Assembly (NCBI GenBank): GCA_027335985.1
Contig: DAHWGX010000021.1
Span: 1 to 56,863, forward strand
Origin: Nitrospirota bacterium
GTDB taxonomy: Bacteria > Nitrospirota_A > Leptospirillia > Leptospirillales > Leptospirillaceae
Reading direction: 5' to 3'
DNA: 56,863 bases
Shown here piece after piece: positions 43,643 to 52,206 of the stretch. The position numbers and the translations under genes are program-made. How positions within the stretch are numbered: the stretch's first letter is position 1; each line of letters opens with the position of its first letter. Under the pieces are notes generated by a model. The model saw only the letters and a program-made list of their open reading frames with translations. It had not been told where the DNA came from and searched no databases.

Positions 43643-44654
43643 CCCGTCCCTCCGGATCATCGATCCGGAAATAGAGGACAAGAACGAGAAATTCTCGGCG
43701 GCCCTGATGGGAGCCGTCTCGGGTCAGATATTCGGCCTCGTGGCCTTTCTGATGGGACTGGTCGGCGGAGCGATGTCGGATCAGCAGACAGGTCTCATGG
43801 ATGTAGGGATTGGCATGGGAATCTTCACCGTATTTTCCCTTGTTCACTATGGGCTCTCCCGTCGATGGCTCGGCGGCGCGGAGCCGAAGCGCTTTCAGGA
43901 GAGCCTGGCGTATTTTGTCCCGGCCATTTTGGGAAGCCTTGTCTATTTTTTCGCCACCTTCTCCGACACGGCCTGGCCGGTCATCGGTTTCGCCGGAGGG
44001 TTCGTCTTCATTCTCCTCACCGGAAAAGGACTCCTCTTTCTCGAGCATGTCCCACCGCGTTCCAGAAAAACGACATATATTTTCTCTCCCTTCGAACGGC
44101 AATCCCTCCTGATCGTGGTTCTGGTAGGCTCTATTCTCGGGGTTGGCGTCGGCATGAGCTCACAGGGTCATCGCGCCATCGGACGAGGTCCCTTCGCCCG
44201 GACCTTCCTTTCCGAGCAGATTCTTTCAGCCAGCCATCGGGCAGACGTTCTGCTTTTCGGCCTTCCGCACTCGTACCGTCTGCTCCGGGCCCTGAAGAAG
44301 GCCCGCCAAAAAGGACTTCCCGTGCGCGTGCTCGTCTCCCCGGAGGCGGCCGCCCGCTATCATTCAGAGGTTCTCGCGCTGGCAACGGCTCATGTTCCCG
44401 TCCGGGTTCTTCCGGCCCGTCTCCCCACCTATATTCGCCCTATGGCCCTTTTCGACAGGCGGATCCTTCTCTACGGTTCCGGGGGATGGGGCTCTCTCTC
44501 TCCGGATGGGGGAAGCCAGATGCATATGCTGGCCAACATCCTCTCCCAGGGCCGAATACACGCCGCACAGAAAGTCTTCGACACCCTCTGGCTCCAATCC
44601 GCCACCCCAGGCCCCCCAGTCCCACCTGGAGCCGGAACCCCGACGCCCCCTTGA
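43632..44654 (+). CDS. Polytopic membrane protein with a degenerate PLD-like domain
   Basis: 340 residues. Five hydrophobic segments (about 24-48, 56-76, 92-112, 114-138, 158-175) precede a C-terminal domain (about 190-315) with the layout of a phospholipase D half: ILSASHRADVLLFG, LLRALKKARQKGLPVRVLVSP, then ALFDRRILLYGSG. The HxK of the catalytic HKD motif reads IRPMA, so it is probably not an enzyme. GTG start overlapping the previous gene by 11 bases. The C-terminal tail is proline-rich. Confidence 0.6.
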   Translation: MTTDPSLRIIDPEIEDKNEKFSAALMGAVSGQIFGLVAFLMGLVGGAMSDQQTGLMDVGIGMGIFTVFSLVHYGLSRRWLGGAEPKRFQESLAYFVPAILGSLVYFFATFSDTAWPVIGFAGGFVFILLTGKGLLFLEHVPPRSRKTTYIFSPFERQSLLIVVLVGSILGVGVGMSSQGHRAIGRGPFARTFLSEQILSASHRADVLLFGLPHSYRLLRALKKARQKGLPVRVLVSPEAAARYHSEVLALATAHVPVRVLPARLPTYIRPMALFDRRILLYGSGGWGSLSPDGGSQMHMLANILSQGRIHAAQKVFDTLWLQSATPGPPVPPGAGTPTPP

Positions 44655-44679
44655 CGCTCCCCGTCTCCCCTGATATATT
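44651..44679 (+). promoter_or_regulatory. Promoter of the isc operon
   Basis: TTGACG (44651-44656), 17 bases and TATATT (44674-44679). The start site is expected at about 44686, inside the IscR-like operator. Confidence 0.85.
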
Positions 44680-44684
44680 GATTA

Positions 44685-44701
44685 CAGACTAATTTGGTCT
44701 G
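44685..44701 (+). promoter_or_regulatory. iscR: IscR type-1-like operator
   Basis: CAGACTAATTTGGTCTG is an inverted repeat that matches the core GACTRWWWYAGTC of type-1 IscR sites except for one base. It overlaps the predicted transcription start, the usual site for autorepression by [2Fe-2S] IscR. Confidence 0.7.
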
Positions 44702-44725
44702 CGATAAATCAGGTCGGAGAATTCG

Positions 44726-45199
44726 ATGCTCAAACTGACGAAGAAAGTCGATTATGCCCTCCTGGCCCTAAACCTCATGGCCAAGGCCGAAGATGGAGGG
44801 ATATCGAATGTCCGGGATATCGCAGCTCTGTACAGCATCCCTCCCGAAATCCTGGCCAAGGTGATGCAGAAGTTGTCCAAGTCTGGCCTGATCCAGAGCC
44901 ACAACGCACCGAAGGGGGGGTATTCCCTGAAGCTTCCAGCAGAAGAGATCTCCGTCCTCAAGGTCCTGGTGGCAGTCGAAGGACCGGTCGGAATCGTCAG
45001 CTGCTCGGACGGGACTGACAAATCATGCCAGCAGAGAGGCCAGTGCGACATCCGGTCCCCGCTGGAAAAACTCCAAAACAATATTCTATGGTTTCTCGAA
45101 GCCCTCTCGATCCGGGAGCTGGGACAGGAGCCGGCCGTTCTGAAAGGAGTCACCGATGGATCAAGTCTATTTGGACAACCACTCCACCACAAGGGTTGA
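44726..45199 (+). CDS. iscR: Iron-sulfur cluster regulator IscR (Rrf2 family)
   Basis: 157-residue Rrf2 winged-helix protein that senses Fe-S status. The N-terminal recognition helix region MLKLTKKVDYALLAL is followed by the wing, and three cysteines C93, C101 and C107 (SCSDGTDKSC-x5-C) sit where IscR ligates [2Fe-2S]. It is first in the isc operon and has an IscR-like operator overlapping its promoter, indicating autorepression. Its last 44 bases overlap the iscS start. Confidence 0.92.
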   Translation: MLKLTKKVDYALLALNLMAKAEDGGISNVRDIAALYSIPPEILAKVMQKLSKSGLIQSHNAPKGGYSLKLPAEEISVLKVLVAVEGPVGIVSCSDGTDKSCQQRGQCDIRSPLEKLQNNILWFLEALSIRELGQEPAVLKGVTDGSSLFGQPLHHKG

Positions 45200-46364
45200 T
45201 CCGCGCGTCCTGGAAGCAATGCTTCCCGCCTTTACCGATGCATACGGGAACCCCAGCTCCCGGAATCATGCCTTCGGATGGCGGGCCGAAGAGTTGTGCG
45301 AAAAAGGGCGCGAAGAGGTGGCCGCCCTCATCGGGGCCGATCCCAAGGAAATCATCTTTACCTCGGGGATGACAGAATCCGACAACCTCGCCATCAAGGG
45401 CGTGGCCGGCATGTACCGTGAGAAGGGAAACCACATCATCACCGTCGAAACGGAAATCCGCTCCGTCCTCGACCCTGTCCGCGCTCTTGAAGCCCAGGGC
45501 TTTGTGGTGACCGTCCTCCCCGTCGACCAGAACGGAAGGGTCGATCCGGAATCGGTCCGTTCGGCGATACGCCCGGATACGATCCTGGTGTCGATCATGA
45601 CAGTCAACCACGAGGTGGGAACAGTCCAGCCGATCGCGGAAATCGGAGCCATCACCCGCGAAAAAGGGGTTCTTTTCCACACCAATGCCGCCTACGCTGC
45701 CGGGGTGATGGCCATCGACGTCAACGCCATGAATATCGACCTGCTCACCTTCAACGCCCATCTGATTCACGGACCGAAGGGCGTGGGGGCTCTCTATGTC
45801 CGCAGAAAACCGAGAGTGAGGCTTTCTCCTCAAATCGAGGGAGGAGGGCATGAGCGGGGTTTCAGATCGGGCACGCTCAATACCCCGGGGATTGTCGGAT
45901 TCGGGGCAGCCTGCCGGATTCTCCGGGAGAACCTGTCCGCGGAAATATCCCACAGGAAAGCTTTGCGGGACCGTCTCGAGAACGGGATCCTGGAGGCGAT
46001 CGAATATGTCGAAGTCAACGGAAGCAGGGAACACCGGAGCCCCGCCGTGAGCAATCTTTCCTTCGCTTTCGTGGAGGGGGAGGCCCTGCTCATGGGACTT
46101 CGCGACATCGCCCTCTCCTCAGGCTCGGCCTGCACCTCGGCGACTCTCGAGCCCTCGTACGTGCTGAAATCCCTGGGAGTCGGAACGGACCTGGCTCATT
46201 CCTCCATCCGATTCTCGGTGGGCCGGTTCAACACAGTGGAGGAAATCGAGGCGGTCATACAGAGCGTCCGCAAGGCTGTGGAGAAACTCCGCGAGATGTC
46301 GCCCCTCTATGAAATGGCCAAGGAGGGGATTGATCTGAAGAGCGTTCAGTGGAGTCCGCACTGA
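45156..46364 (+). CDS. iscS: IscS-family protein lacking the PLP-binding pocket
   Basis: 402 residues, colinear with E. coli IscS over its whole length, including the IscU-binding tail (LREMSPLYEMAKEGIDL) and the mobile cysteine loop SSGSACTSA with C326 (E. coli C328). The PLP pocket is destroyed: H104 is I101, N155 is H152, D180 is N177, Q183 is Y180, S203 is N200 and the Schiff-base lysine K206 is L203 (CTG at 45762-45764). T73, H202 and R352 remain. The family removes sulfur from cysteine through PLP; without it this protein should not do so. It could hold IscU and HscB partners and relay persulfide sulfur from another donor. ATG has AAAGGAG and overlaps iscR by 44 bases. A related precedent is the Archaeoglobus fulgidus IscS, where aspartate replaces the lysine. 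Confidence 0.9.
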   Translation: MDQVYLDNHSTTRVDPRVLEAMLPAFTDAYGNPSSRNHAFGWRAEELCEKGREEVAALIGADPKEIIFTSGMTESDNLAIKGVAGMYREKGNHIITVETEIRSVLDPVRALEAQGFVVTVLPVDQNGRVDPESVRSAIRPDTILVSIMTVNHEVGTVQPIAEIGAITREKGVLFHTNAAYAAGVMAIDVNAMNIDLLTFNAHLIHGPKGVGALYVRRKPRVRLSPQIEGGGHERGFRSGTLNTPGIVGFGAACRILRENLSAEISHRKALRDRLENGILEAIEYVEVNGSREHRSPAVSNLSFAFVEGEALLMGLRDIALSSGSACTSATLEPSYVLKSLGVGTDLAHSSIRFSVGRFNTVEEIEAVIQSVRKAVEKLREMSPLYEMAKEGIDLKSVQWSPH

Positions 46365-46444
46365 TCGCCGGCTTTCCGGGCAGTGTCACCCCAAGAGGGT
46401 GGCTGGACAGGAACTTCGCACACACAGGATGAGGGAGCGCTACA

Positions 46445-46834
46445 ATGGCATACAGCGATAAGGTGATCGATCATTACAACAACCCGAGGAACATGGGATC
46501 TTTCGAAAAGACGGAAGAAAATGTCGGAACGGGAATCGTCGGGGCCCCCGAATGCGGGGACGTCATGAAGCTTCAGCTCAAGATCAACGATGACGGGGTA
46601 ATCGAAGAAGCCCGGTTCAAGACCTTCGGTTGCGGATCGGCGATCGCCTCGAGCTCCCTGGCAACGGAATGGGTCAAGGGAAAGACGGTCGAAGACGCTC
46701 TCAAAATCAAGAACACCGAAATCGCGAAGGAGCTCAATCTGCCTCCCGTCAAGCTGCACTGTTCGGTCCTGGCGGAGGACGCCATCAAGGGGGCGATTTC
46801 GGATTACCAGAAGAAGAAGGAACAACACGCCTGA
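46445..46834 (+). CDS. iscU: Iron-sulfur cluster scaffold IscU
   Basis: 129-residue scaffold on which clusters are assembled. The ligands C37 and D39 (PECGD), C63 (GCGSAIASS), H105 and C106 (KLHC) are all present, as is the HscA-binding loop LPPVK (99-103). One change from E. coli is Glu for Ala before C37. It receives sulfur from IscS, so the loss of PLP in the adjacent IscS matters directly. 80 bases after iscS. Confidence 0.95.
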   Translation: MAYSDKVIDHYNNPRNMGSFEKTEENVGTGIVGAPECGDVMKLQLKINDDGVIEEARFKTFGCGSAIASSSLATEWVKGKTVEDALKIKNTEIAKELNLPPVKLHCSVLAEDAIKGAISDYQKKKEQHA

Positions 46835-46847
46835 GAAGGGGGGATCC

Positions 46848-47177
46848 ATGATTCAGCTGACCGAAGCGGCCGCAAGCGAAGTACTGCGTCTCAAGAAAAA
46901 CCAGAACAAGGAATCCCACTTTCTTCGCCTGGGAATCGAAGGGGGGGGCTGTTCCGGCCTGTCCTACCTCATCAAGCTCGAGGAGGCTCCCCAGGAATTC
47001 GACGAGGTGATCGATGGGCCACGGGAGATCCGGATCGTACTCGACCCCAAAAGCAAGGTCTACCTCGATGGCTCGACCCTGGACTATGTCGGGGGAGGCC
47101 TGATGGGGGGAGGATTCAAGTTCGACAACCCGAACGCAAGCCATAGTTGCGGGTGCGGCTCTTCCTTCTCGGCCTGA
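46848..47177 (+). CDS. iscA: A-type iron-sulfur carrier IscA
   Basis: 109-residue A-type carrier with the three conserved cysteines C35, C101 and C103 (GGGCSG and SCGCGSS). It transfers [4Fe-4S] clusters to target apoproteins. The central region and length agree with IscA/ErpA; genomic context favours IscA. ATG after GGGGGG-rich binding site, 13 bases after iscU. Confidence 0.93.
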   Translation: MIQLTEAAASEVLRLKKNQNKESHFLRLGIEGGGCSGLSYLIKLEEAPQEFDEVIDGPREIRIVLDPKSKVYLDGSTLDYVGGGLMGGGFKFDNPNASHSCGCGSSFSA

Positions 47178-47219
47178 AGCCGATCAAAAGTCCTCAATGC
47201 AATGAAAGATGCGTCGAAG

Positions 47220-47246
47220 GAGGGAGAGACACATTCTCCCTCTTTT
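47220..47246 (+). terminator. Intrinsic terminator or attenuator between iscA and hscB
   Basis: GAGGGAGA (47220-47227) pairs with TCTCCCTC (47235-47242) across a seven-base loop, followed by TTTT. It lies between iscA and hscB and could reduce expression of the chaperone half relative to iscRSUA. Confidence 0.6.
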
Positions 47247-47263
47247 GACTTCAGGAGAGTCCG

Positions 47264-47965
47264 ATGTCTGACACTGGAACTGCGGAAAAAAAAATATCCC
47301 AGGCTAAGCTTCTCCACCCGAATAATCGAGAACATAGCCATTCCGTCTGCTGGAATTGTGAAAAAAACGTCGGCGACGAGGATGTGTGCCCCTCGTGCGT
47401 CCGTGTCCAGCCATTCGGGCCTGAAAGGGATTATTACAACATTTTGGGCCTTCCCGTGCGTCTGGCGCTCGATCCGAGACTCCTTGTGGCCGCCTACCAC
47501 GAGAAAAGCCGAACCTTTCATCCGGACCACCATGTGGAAGATTCGGAAAAGGAACAGTCGATCACTCTGGGAAACTCTTCCTTGGTCAACCTGGCCTTCC
47601 GGACTCTTCGGGACCCCTTTCTCCGGGCGCACTATTTTATAGGGCACATCAAGCGCGAGCCGGCTCGCCCGAACCGGAAGGCTGTGCTCTCCTCAAGCGC
47701 CCTCATGGAAATCATGGATCTGAAGGAGGAGCGCGACACTCTCCTTTCGAGCCAGGGAGCGGCTGCCGCCGAACAGCGGCTCCGGGCTGTGATCGACCCC
47801 ATCGAACGGGATATTTTCCACTCATTTGAGGAAATCGATGCGTTGATCGAAGACGCCGACAAAGAGAGTGACACGCTTTCAAAGGCCCTCGCGGACTTGT
47901 CGGAGCGACTCGAAAAACGCGCCTATCTCCAGAATCTTCTCAAGGAAGTCAAGGAGGCCTCGTGA
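47264..47965 (+). CDS. hscB: Co-chaperone HscB with N-terminal zinc ribbon
   Basis: 233-residue J-domain protein that brings IscU to HscA. The J domain has the HPD motif at 86-88 and the YYNILGLP start (about 57-64), and the C-terminal helical domain is intact. Before it lies a 50-residue extension with C29-x2-C32-x9-C42-x2-C45, a likely zinc ribbon as in human HSC20, unusual in bacterial HscB. The ATG follows AGGAG. The stop overlaps the hscA start (GTGA). Confidence 0.9.
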   Translation: MSDTGTAEKKISQAKLLHPNNREHSHSVCWNCEKNVGDEDVCPSCVRVQPFGPERDYYNILGLPVRLALDPRLLVAAYHEKSRTFHPDHHVEDSEKEQSITLGNSSLVNLAFRTLRDPFLRAHYFIGHIKREPARPNRKAVLSSSALMEIMDLKEERDTLLSSQGAAAAEQRLRAVIDPIERDIFHSFEEIDALIEDADKESDTLSKALADLSERLEKRAYLQNLLKEVKEAS

Positions 47966-49794
47966 ACAGAATCGTTGTGGGAATCGATCTTGGCACCACC
48001 CATTCACTCGCGGCCTACCGCCGGGAAGATGGACAGGTCGAAGTCATCCCGGACCGGGAGGGACGCCTTCTCCTGCCCTCGGTCGTCGCCCTTTCAAAGG
48101 ACGGGGTTCGTGTGGGATGGAGCGCGAGGGAGCGGATCAACGATCCGGAAACAACCGTCATTTATGCGGCGAAGCGCCTGATGGGACGATCCTTTGAGGA
48201 GACTGAGTCCGAGCGAAGGAGCCTGACCTACCCCGTCGTCGACCACAAGGGTTCTCCCGCAGTTCCCGACCCCTATCGCAACCGGCTTCTGACCCCCCCG
48301 GAAATCGGGGCCCTGGTTCTCCGCGACCTGAAAAGCCGCGCAGAGGAGGCTCTTTCCCGGGAGGTCTCCGAAGCCGTCATCACTGTTCCGGCATATTTCA
48401 ACGACGCGCAGCGACAGGCCACCAAGGATGCCGGTGCTCTTGCCGGACTCAAGGTTCTGAGAATCATCAACGAACCCACCGCGGCGGCTCTGGCCTATGG
48501 CCTTGGCTCCGGGAAGGACGGCCTGTTCGCCATCTTTGACCTCGGAGGAGGCACCTTCGACTTTTCCCTTCTCGACATCCGAAAGGGAATCTTCGAAGTG
48601 CGGGCCACAAGCGGGGATACGCACCTGGGAGGCGAGGACTTCGACCGGGCCATCGTTTCGGCCTGGCTCGAGGAAAACCCCAAACTGGCCTCGCTCGCGG
48701 AACGTTCCGAAGTAAGGGATCTATTGCGGAAGGAGGCGGAACGCGTCAAGATCGCCCTCTCCCATAAATCGGAGGTGGAGGTTGCCATTCCGGCGCTCGG
48801 ATTCCGGACGTCACTGACGCGCTCCCGGATGAACGCCCTGGTGGAACCCTTCGTGGACCGGACCCTTTCCTGCGTGCGGGCAGCGCTCGCGGACGGGGGG
48901 ACGGCACCCGCCGACGTGGATGGCGTCATCCTCGTGGGAGGCTCCACGCGCTTTCTCCGTTTCAAGGAAGCCGTGGCCGCCTTCTTCGGCAAGCCTCTTT
49001 TCGACTCAGTGGATCCCGATCTGGTCGTCGCCGAGGGAGCGGCCGTCCAGGCCGACATCCTCTCGGGCCGACGAAAGGATCTTCTCCTCCTCGATGTGAC
49101 GCCGCTTTCTCTGGGAATCGAAACCATCGGAGGAGTCACCAGCACGCTCATCCCCCGCAATACCACCATTCCCGCCCAGGCCAAGGAGCTTTTCACGACC
49201 TATGTCGACGGCCAGACGAATGTGGACATCCATGTCCTGCAGGGGGAGAGGGAAATGGCAAAGGACAACAGGAGCCTGGCGCGCTTCACCCTCTCGGGAG
49301 TCCCCCCTCTTCCCGCCGGAACCCCGCGCATCGAGGTCACCTTCCAGATCGACGCCAACGGGATTCTCGAAGTGACCGCCCGGGAGCAGACGACCGGAAC
49401 GATGTCCAACGTGGTGATCCAGCCGTCCTATGGTCTGGACAAGGACGATGTGCGGTCCCTTCTCAAGGATGCTTTTTCCCACGCCCAGGAAGATTTCGCG
49501 ACGCGCCTTCTCGTCGATGCGAAGACCGAGGCCCAGACGGTCCTCAACGCCACGGACCGGGCCCTGGAGAGGGTCGGGTCCGACATTCTCCCGGACGCCG
49601 ACCGAGAGGCCATCCGCAAGCAGATGAAGCTCCTCAGAACGGCCATGGACGGATCCGACGGTCGGAAGGTTCGCGACGAGACGCAGGCTCTCGACCGTCT
49701 GACCCAGCCACTGGCCGAACGACTGATGAACCAGTCACTTTCCGATGCTCTCTCGGGAATGGCCCTTTCCAAGGAAGGAGGGTCCCATGCCTAA
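47962..49794 (+). CDS. hscA: Hsp70-type chaperone HscA
   Basis: 610-residue specialised Hsp70 that helps release clusters from IscU using ATP. The nucleotide domain begins [14 protein letters not shown] and carries the phosphate motifs [14 protein letters not shown] and VGGSTRFL; the substrate domain starts near residue 370 with [15 protein letters not shown]. The GTG start overlaps hscB. Its partner binding motif LPPVK occurs in IscU of this operon. Confidence 0.94.
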   Translation: MNRIVVGIDLGTTHSLAAYRREDGQVEVIPDREGRLLLPSVVALSKDGVRVGWSARERINDPETTVIYAAKRLMGRSFEETESERRSLTYPVVDHKGSPAVPDPYRNRLLTPPEIGALVLRDLKSRAEEALSREVSEAVITVPAYFNDAQRQATKDAGALAGLKVLRIINEPTAAALAYGLGSGKDGLFAIFDLGGGTFDFSLLDIRKGIFEVRATSGDTHLGGEDFDRAIVSAWLEENPKLASLAERSEVRDLLRKEAERVKIALSHKSEVEVAIPALGFRTSLTRSRMNALVEPFVDRTLSCVRAALADGGTAPADVDGVILVGGSTRFLRFKEAVAAFFGKPLFDSVDPDLVVAEGAAVQADILSGRRKDLLLLDVTPLSLGIETIGGVTSTLIPRNTTIPAQAKELFTTYVDGQTNVDIHVLQGEREMAKDNRSLARFTLSGVPPLPAGTPRIEVTFQIDANGILEVTAREQTTGTMSNVVIQPSYGLDKDDVRSLLKDAFSHAQEDFATRLLVDAKTEAQTVLNATDRALERVGSDILPDADREAIRKQMKLLRTAMDGSDGRKVRDETQALDRLTQPLAERLMNQSLSDALSGMALSKEGGSHA

Positions 49795-50122
49795 GGTCTC
49801 GTTTCGCCCCGACGAGCGTCTTCCCGAAACCTTCCCCCCCGTCACGGTGGATGTGGAAGAGAACGCCACGATCCTCGAAGCGGCAAAAAAAGCCCATGTC
49901 CCTCTGGAGCACAACTGTGGGGGGGTTTGCGCATGCTCGACTTGCCATGTCATTGTCGACGACGGCTTCGACCGCCTCTCCCTGATGGAAGAGGACGAAG
50001 AGGACCAGCTTGACGAAGCCGAAGGACTGACCCTCAAATCGCGCCTGGGTTGCCAGGCCCATATCAAGGGGGACATCTCCGTGCGAATCCCCCCCTGCAG
50101 CAAGGGATCCCACGAACACTAA
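49787..50122 (+). CDS. fdx: [2Fe-2S] ferredoxin (Isc type)
   Basis: 111-residue adrenodoxin-type ferredoxin that supplies electrons for cluster assembly. The ligands are C44, C50, C53 and C89, with an extra C48 as in E. coli Fdx ([11 protein letters not shown]). ATG at 49787 overlaps the hscA stop by eight bases. An upstream extension of the frame overlaps hscA further and was rejected. Confidence 0.93.
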   Translation: MPKVSFRPDERLPETFPPVTVDVEENATILEAAKKAHVPLEHNCGGVCACSTCHVIVDDGFDRLSLMEEDEEDQLDEAEGLTLKSRLGCQAHIKGDISVRIPPCSKGSHEH

Positions 50123-50136
50123 ACGAGGAACGGCCT

Positions 50137-50340
50137 ATGAACTGGAATGAGACCTACGAAATCGGATATCAGCTTTTCGAGCACCATCCGGAGGTCGACC
50201 CTCTTACGGTCCGCTTCACCGACATGCACCAGTGGATTCTCGCCCTCCCGGGATTTTCGGGTGACCCAAAGTCCTCGAACGAAAAAGTCCTCGAAGCCAT
50301 CCAGATGGCTTGGCTGGAAGAATGGAAGGACAACCAGTAA
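50137..50340 (+). CDS. iscX: IscX (YfhJ)
   Basis: 67-residue acidic helical protein with the family pattern MNWNETYEIGYQLFE and DPLTVRFTDMHQWILALPGF. IscX binds IscS and regulates or supports cluster assembly. It binds the IscS surface used by CyaY, so its retention suggests the unusual IscS keeps partner contacts. Overlaps the next gene by 19 bases. Confidence 0.92.
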   Translation: MNWNETYEIGYQLFEHHPEVDPLTVRFTDMHQWILALPGFSGDPKSSNEKVLEAIQMAWLEEWKDNQ

Positions 50341-50744
50341 CCCCTCCCCGCACTCTCCGGATACGCACCCGCCTTTCCTCGGCCTCCCTGTCTGCGGAAG
50401 CCTTGGTCGCCCGCCTTTTGTGGGCGAGAAAAGGATCGGGGCGCCCGGTGACGTGGGAGGATTTTCGAAGAGCCCGGGAAAGCCGGCATGGGGGCCTCGA
50501 TATCGATCCTGCCACATTCCGGGTTCTTCTTGAGACGGTCCCTCCGGATCCTGGATTTTGCTGGAGGGATCACCTGTTCCGTCCCGGAGTCCGGGACGCC
50601 GAGGGACGGGAATATGAAGTGCTTGCAACCTTCCCGGACCGCATCGACCTATTGAGGGACGACGGGGTGACAGGATATTCGAGCATGAGGGAATTCAAGG
50701 AGTTTTTTACTCCGCTCATTCAAAGGAACGATTCGTCAGGATAG
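50322..50744 (+). CDS. Hypothetical protein in the isc cluster
   Basis: 140 residues, with a basic proline/arginine-rich N-terminus and a central hydrophilic region; no signal peptide or transmembrane helix. I do not recognise a family. It lies between iscX, which it overlaps, and mrp, so it is probably co-expressed with the Fe-S genes. The ATG at 50322 sits after GGAAG; an in-frame TTG at 50310 would give four more residues. Confidence 0.6.
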   Translation: MEGQPVTPPRTLRIRTRLSSASLSAEALVARLLWARKGSGRPVTWEDFRRARESRHGGLDIDPATFRVLLETVPPDPGFCWRDHLFRPGVRDAEGREYEVLATFPDRIDLLRDDGVTGYSSMREFKEFFTPLIQRNDSSG

Positions 50745-50775
50745 ACACACACTTTCAACCCATCAGGGAGCCTCT

Positions 50776-51867
50776 ATGAGTCAGGAAAAAGATCAGGAAA
50801 TCGGACAGTCAGTCATGAAGGCCCTGGGACGCGTGATCGAACCGGACTTCAAGAAGGATCTCGTAACCCTGAAGATGATCGAGGACCTCACCGTCAAGGA
50901 CGGGAACGTGACCTTTACCGTCATCCTCACAACCCCGGCCTGTCCCCTCAAGGAGGAGATCAAGAAGGCCTGCATGGAAGCCCTGGCCCCGGTCGAAGGG
51001 ATCCGCTCCGTGGACATTCACATGACCGCCCGTACGACCGGAGGCGGAGCCCGTGAGGGAAAGGCTGCCATCGAGGGGGTCAAGAATGTCATTGCCGTCT
51101 CCAGCGGAAAGGGGGGCGTCGGCAAGTCGACCACGGCCGTCAATCTGGCTATCGCATTGACCGAGCTCGGAGCCAAGGTCGGCATCCTCGATTCGGACGT
51201 CTATGGACCGAACATCCCCATGATGCTCGGGGTCAACGCTCTGCCGAAACAGGTGAACAACCGCTGGTTTCCCCCGAAGGCCTACGAGATCCCGGTCATG
51301 TCGATGGCCTTTATGGCACCCCCCGGAGCGCCCCTCATCTGGCGCGGCCCCATGTTGCACGGGATCATCACCCAGTTCGTCCGGGATGTAGAATGGGGGG
51401 AGCTCGACTACCTCGTCGTCGACATGCCTCCCGGAACGGGCGACGCCCAGCTCTCACTGGCCCAGCTTGTGCCGGTGACGGGGGCGATCATCGTCACGAC
51501 CCCCCAGGAGGTCGCCCTGTCGGATTCCCGCAGGGGTCTCGCGATGTTCCAGAAGGTGAATGTTCCCATCCTCGGGATCGTCGAAAACATGAGCTCCTTT
51601 CATTGTCCGCACTGCCACCATGAAACCCCCATTTTTTCCCAGGGAGGCGGAGAGAAGGCGGCCTTCGAGCTCAAGGTTCCCTTCCTCGGCAGAATCCCCA
51701 TCGATTTGTCGATACGCGAGGCGGGAGACCAGGGACGCCCGATCGGGATCGCCCAACCGGAGAGCCCGCTTTCGGAGGCCTATCTGAAAATCGCGGGCAA
51801 CATCGCTTCCCGCATCAGCGTCCTGAACTCCGAGTTCACCCCCATCACCCTCGGGACCCTGGCCTGA
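50776..51867 (+). CDS. mrp: Iron-sulfur carrier protein Mrp/ApbC (NBP35 type)
   Basis: 363 residues. An N-terminal MIP18/DUF59 domain (about 1-90, with TTPACPLKE) precedes the ParA-like ATPase with deviant Walker A GKGGVGKS (111-118), DSDVYGPNIP and VDMPPGTGD. The CPHC motif (about 278-281) binds the bridging cluster between monomers. It carries Fe-S clusters to target enzymes. It belongs functionally to the isc region. Followed by a strong terminator. Confidence 0.95.
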   Translation: MSQEKDQEIGQSVMKALGRVIEPDFKKDLVTLKMIEDLTVKDGNVTFTVILTTPACPLKEEIKKACMEALAPVEGIRSVDIHMTARTTGGGAREGKAAIEGVKNVIAVSSGKGGVGKSTTAVNLAIALTELGAKVGILDSDVYGPNIPMMLGVNALPKQVNNRWFPPKAYEIPVMSMAFMAPPGAPLIWRGPMLHGIITQFVRDVEWGELDYLVVDMPPGTGDAQLSLAQLVPVTGAIIVTTPQEVALSDSRRGLAMFQKVNVPILGIVENMSSFHCPHCHHETPIFSQGGGEKAAFELKVPFLGRIPIDLSIREAGDQGRPIGIAQPESPLSEAYLKIAGNIASRISVLNSEFTPITLGTLA

Positions 51868-51873
51868 AATCTG

Positions 51874-51899
51874 AAGAGGAGGGCTCTCCCTCCTCTTTT
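51874..51899 (+). terminator. Intrinsic terminator after mrp
   Basis: AAGAGGAGGG (51874-51883) and CCCTCCTCTT (51888-51897) form a ten-pair stem with a four-base loop ending in TTTT. Confidence 0.9.
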
Positions 51900-51952
51900 C
51901 GCTGGACCCTACTGAAGACTGCGGTTTTGATATCTCTTTCAAGAGGAGCTCC

Positions 51953-52201
51953 ATGGATCCACTCAAGGTGCAACGCCTGGCGGTTTTCGACGAACGCCAC
52001 CAGGAATACCGGCTGGCCCGCCACCGCTCCGAACTGGCCTACAAAAAGACCCTCGGCGGGGGAGAGGCCCCTTCCGGAGCCGGAACACCAGACGACTGGA
52101 GAGGGTGGGAAGAGGCGCTCTCCCAGGAGCTCGAAGCATTCCTGGATCTCAAGGAAGCCTGGGAGGCCCTTTGCCGCAACGAACCCTGGGCCGCACCCTG
52201 A
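51953..52201 (+). CDS. Small hypothetical protein upstream of truA
   Basis: 82 residues, rich in Glu, Arg and Ala, almost all predicted helix, with no cysteine cluster. ATG follows AGAGGAG. Ends five bases before truA. No family recognised; it may be a lineage-specific regulator or an assembly factor. Confidence 0.6.
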   Translation: MDPLKVQRLAVFDERHQEYRLARHRSELAYKKTLGGGEAPSGAGTPDDWRGWEEALSQELEAFLDLKEAWEALCRNEPWAAP

Positions 52202-52206
52202 GGGGA

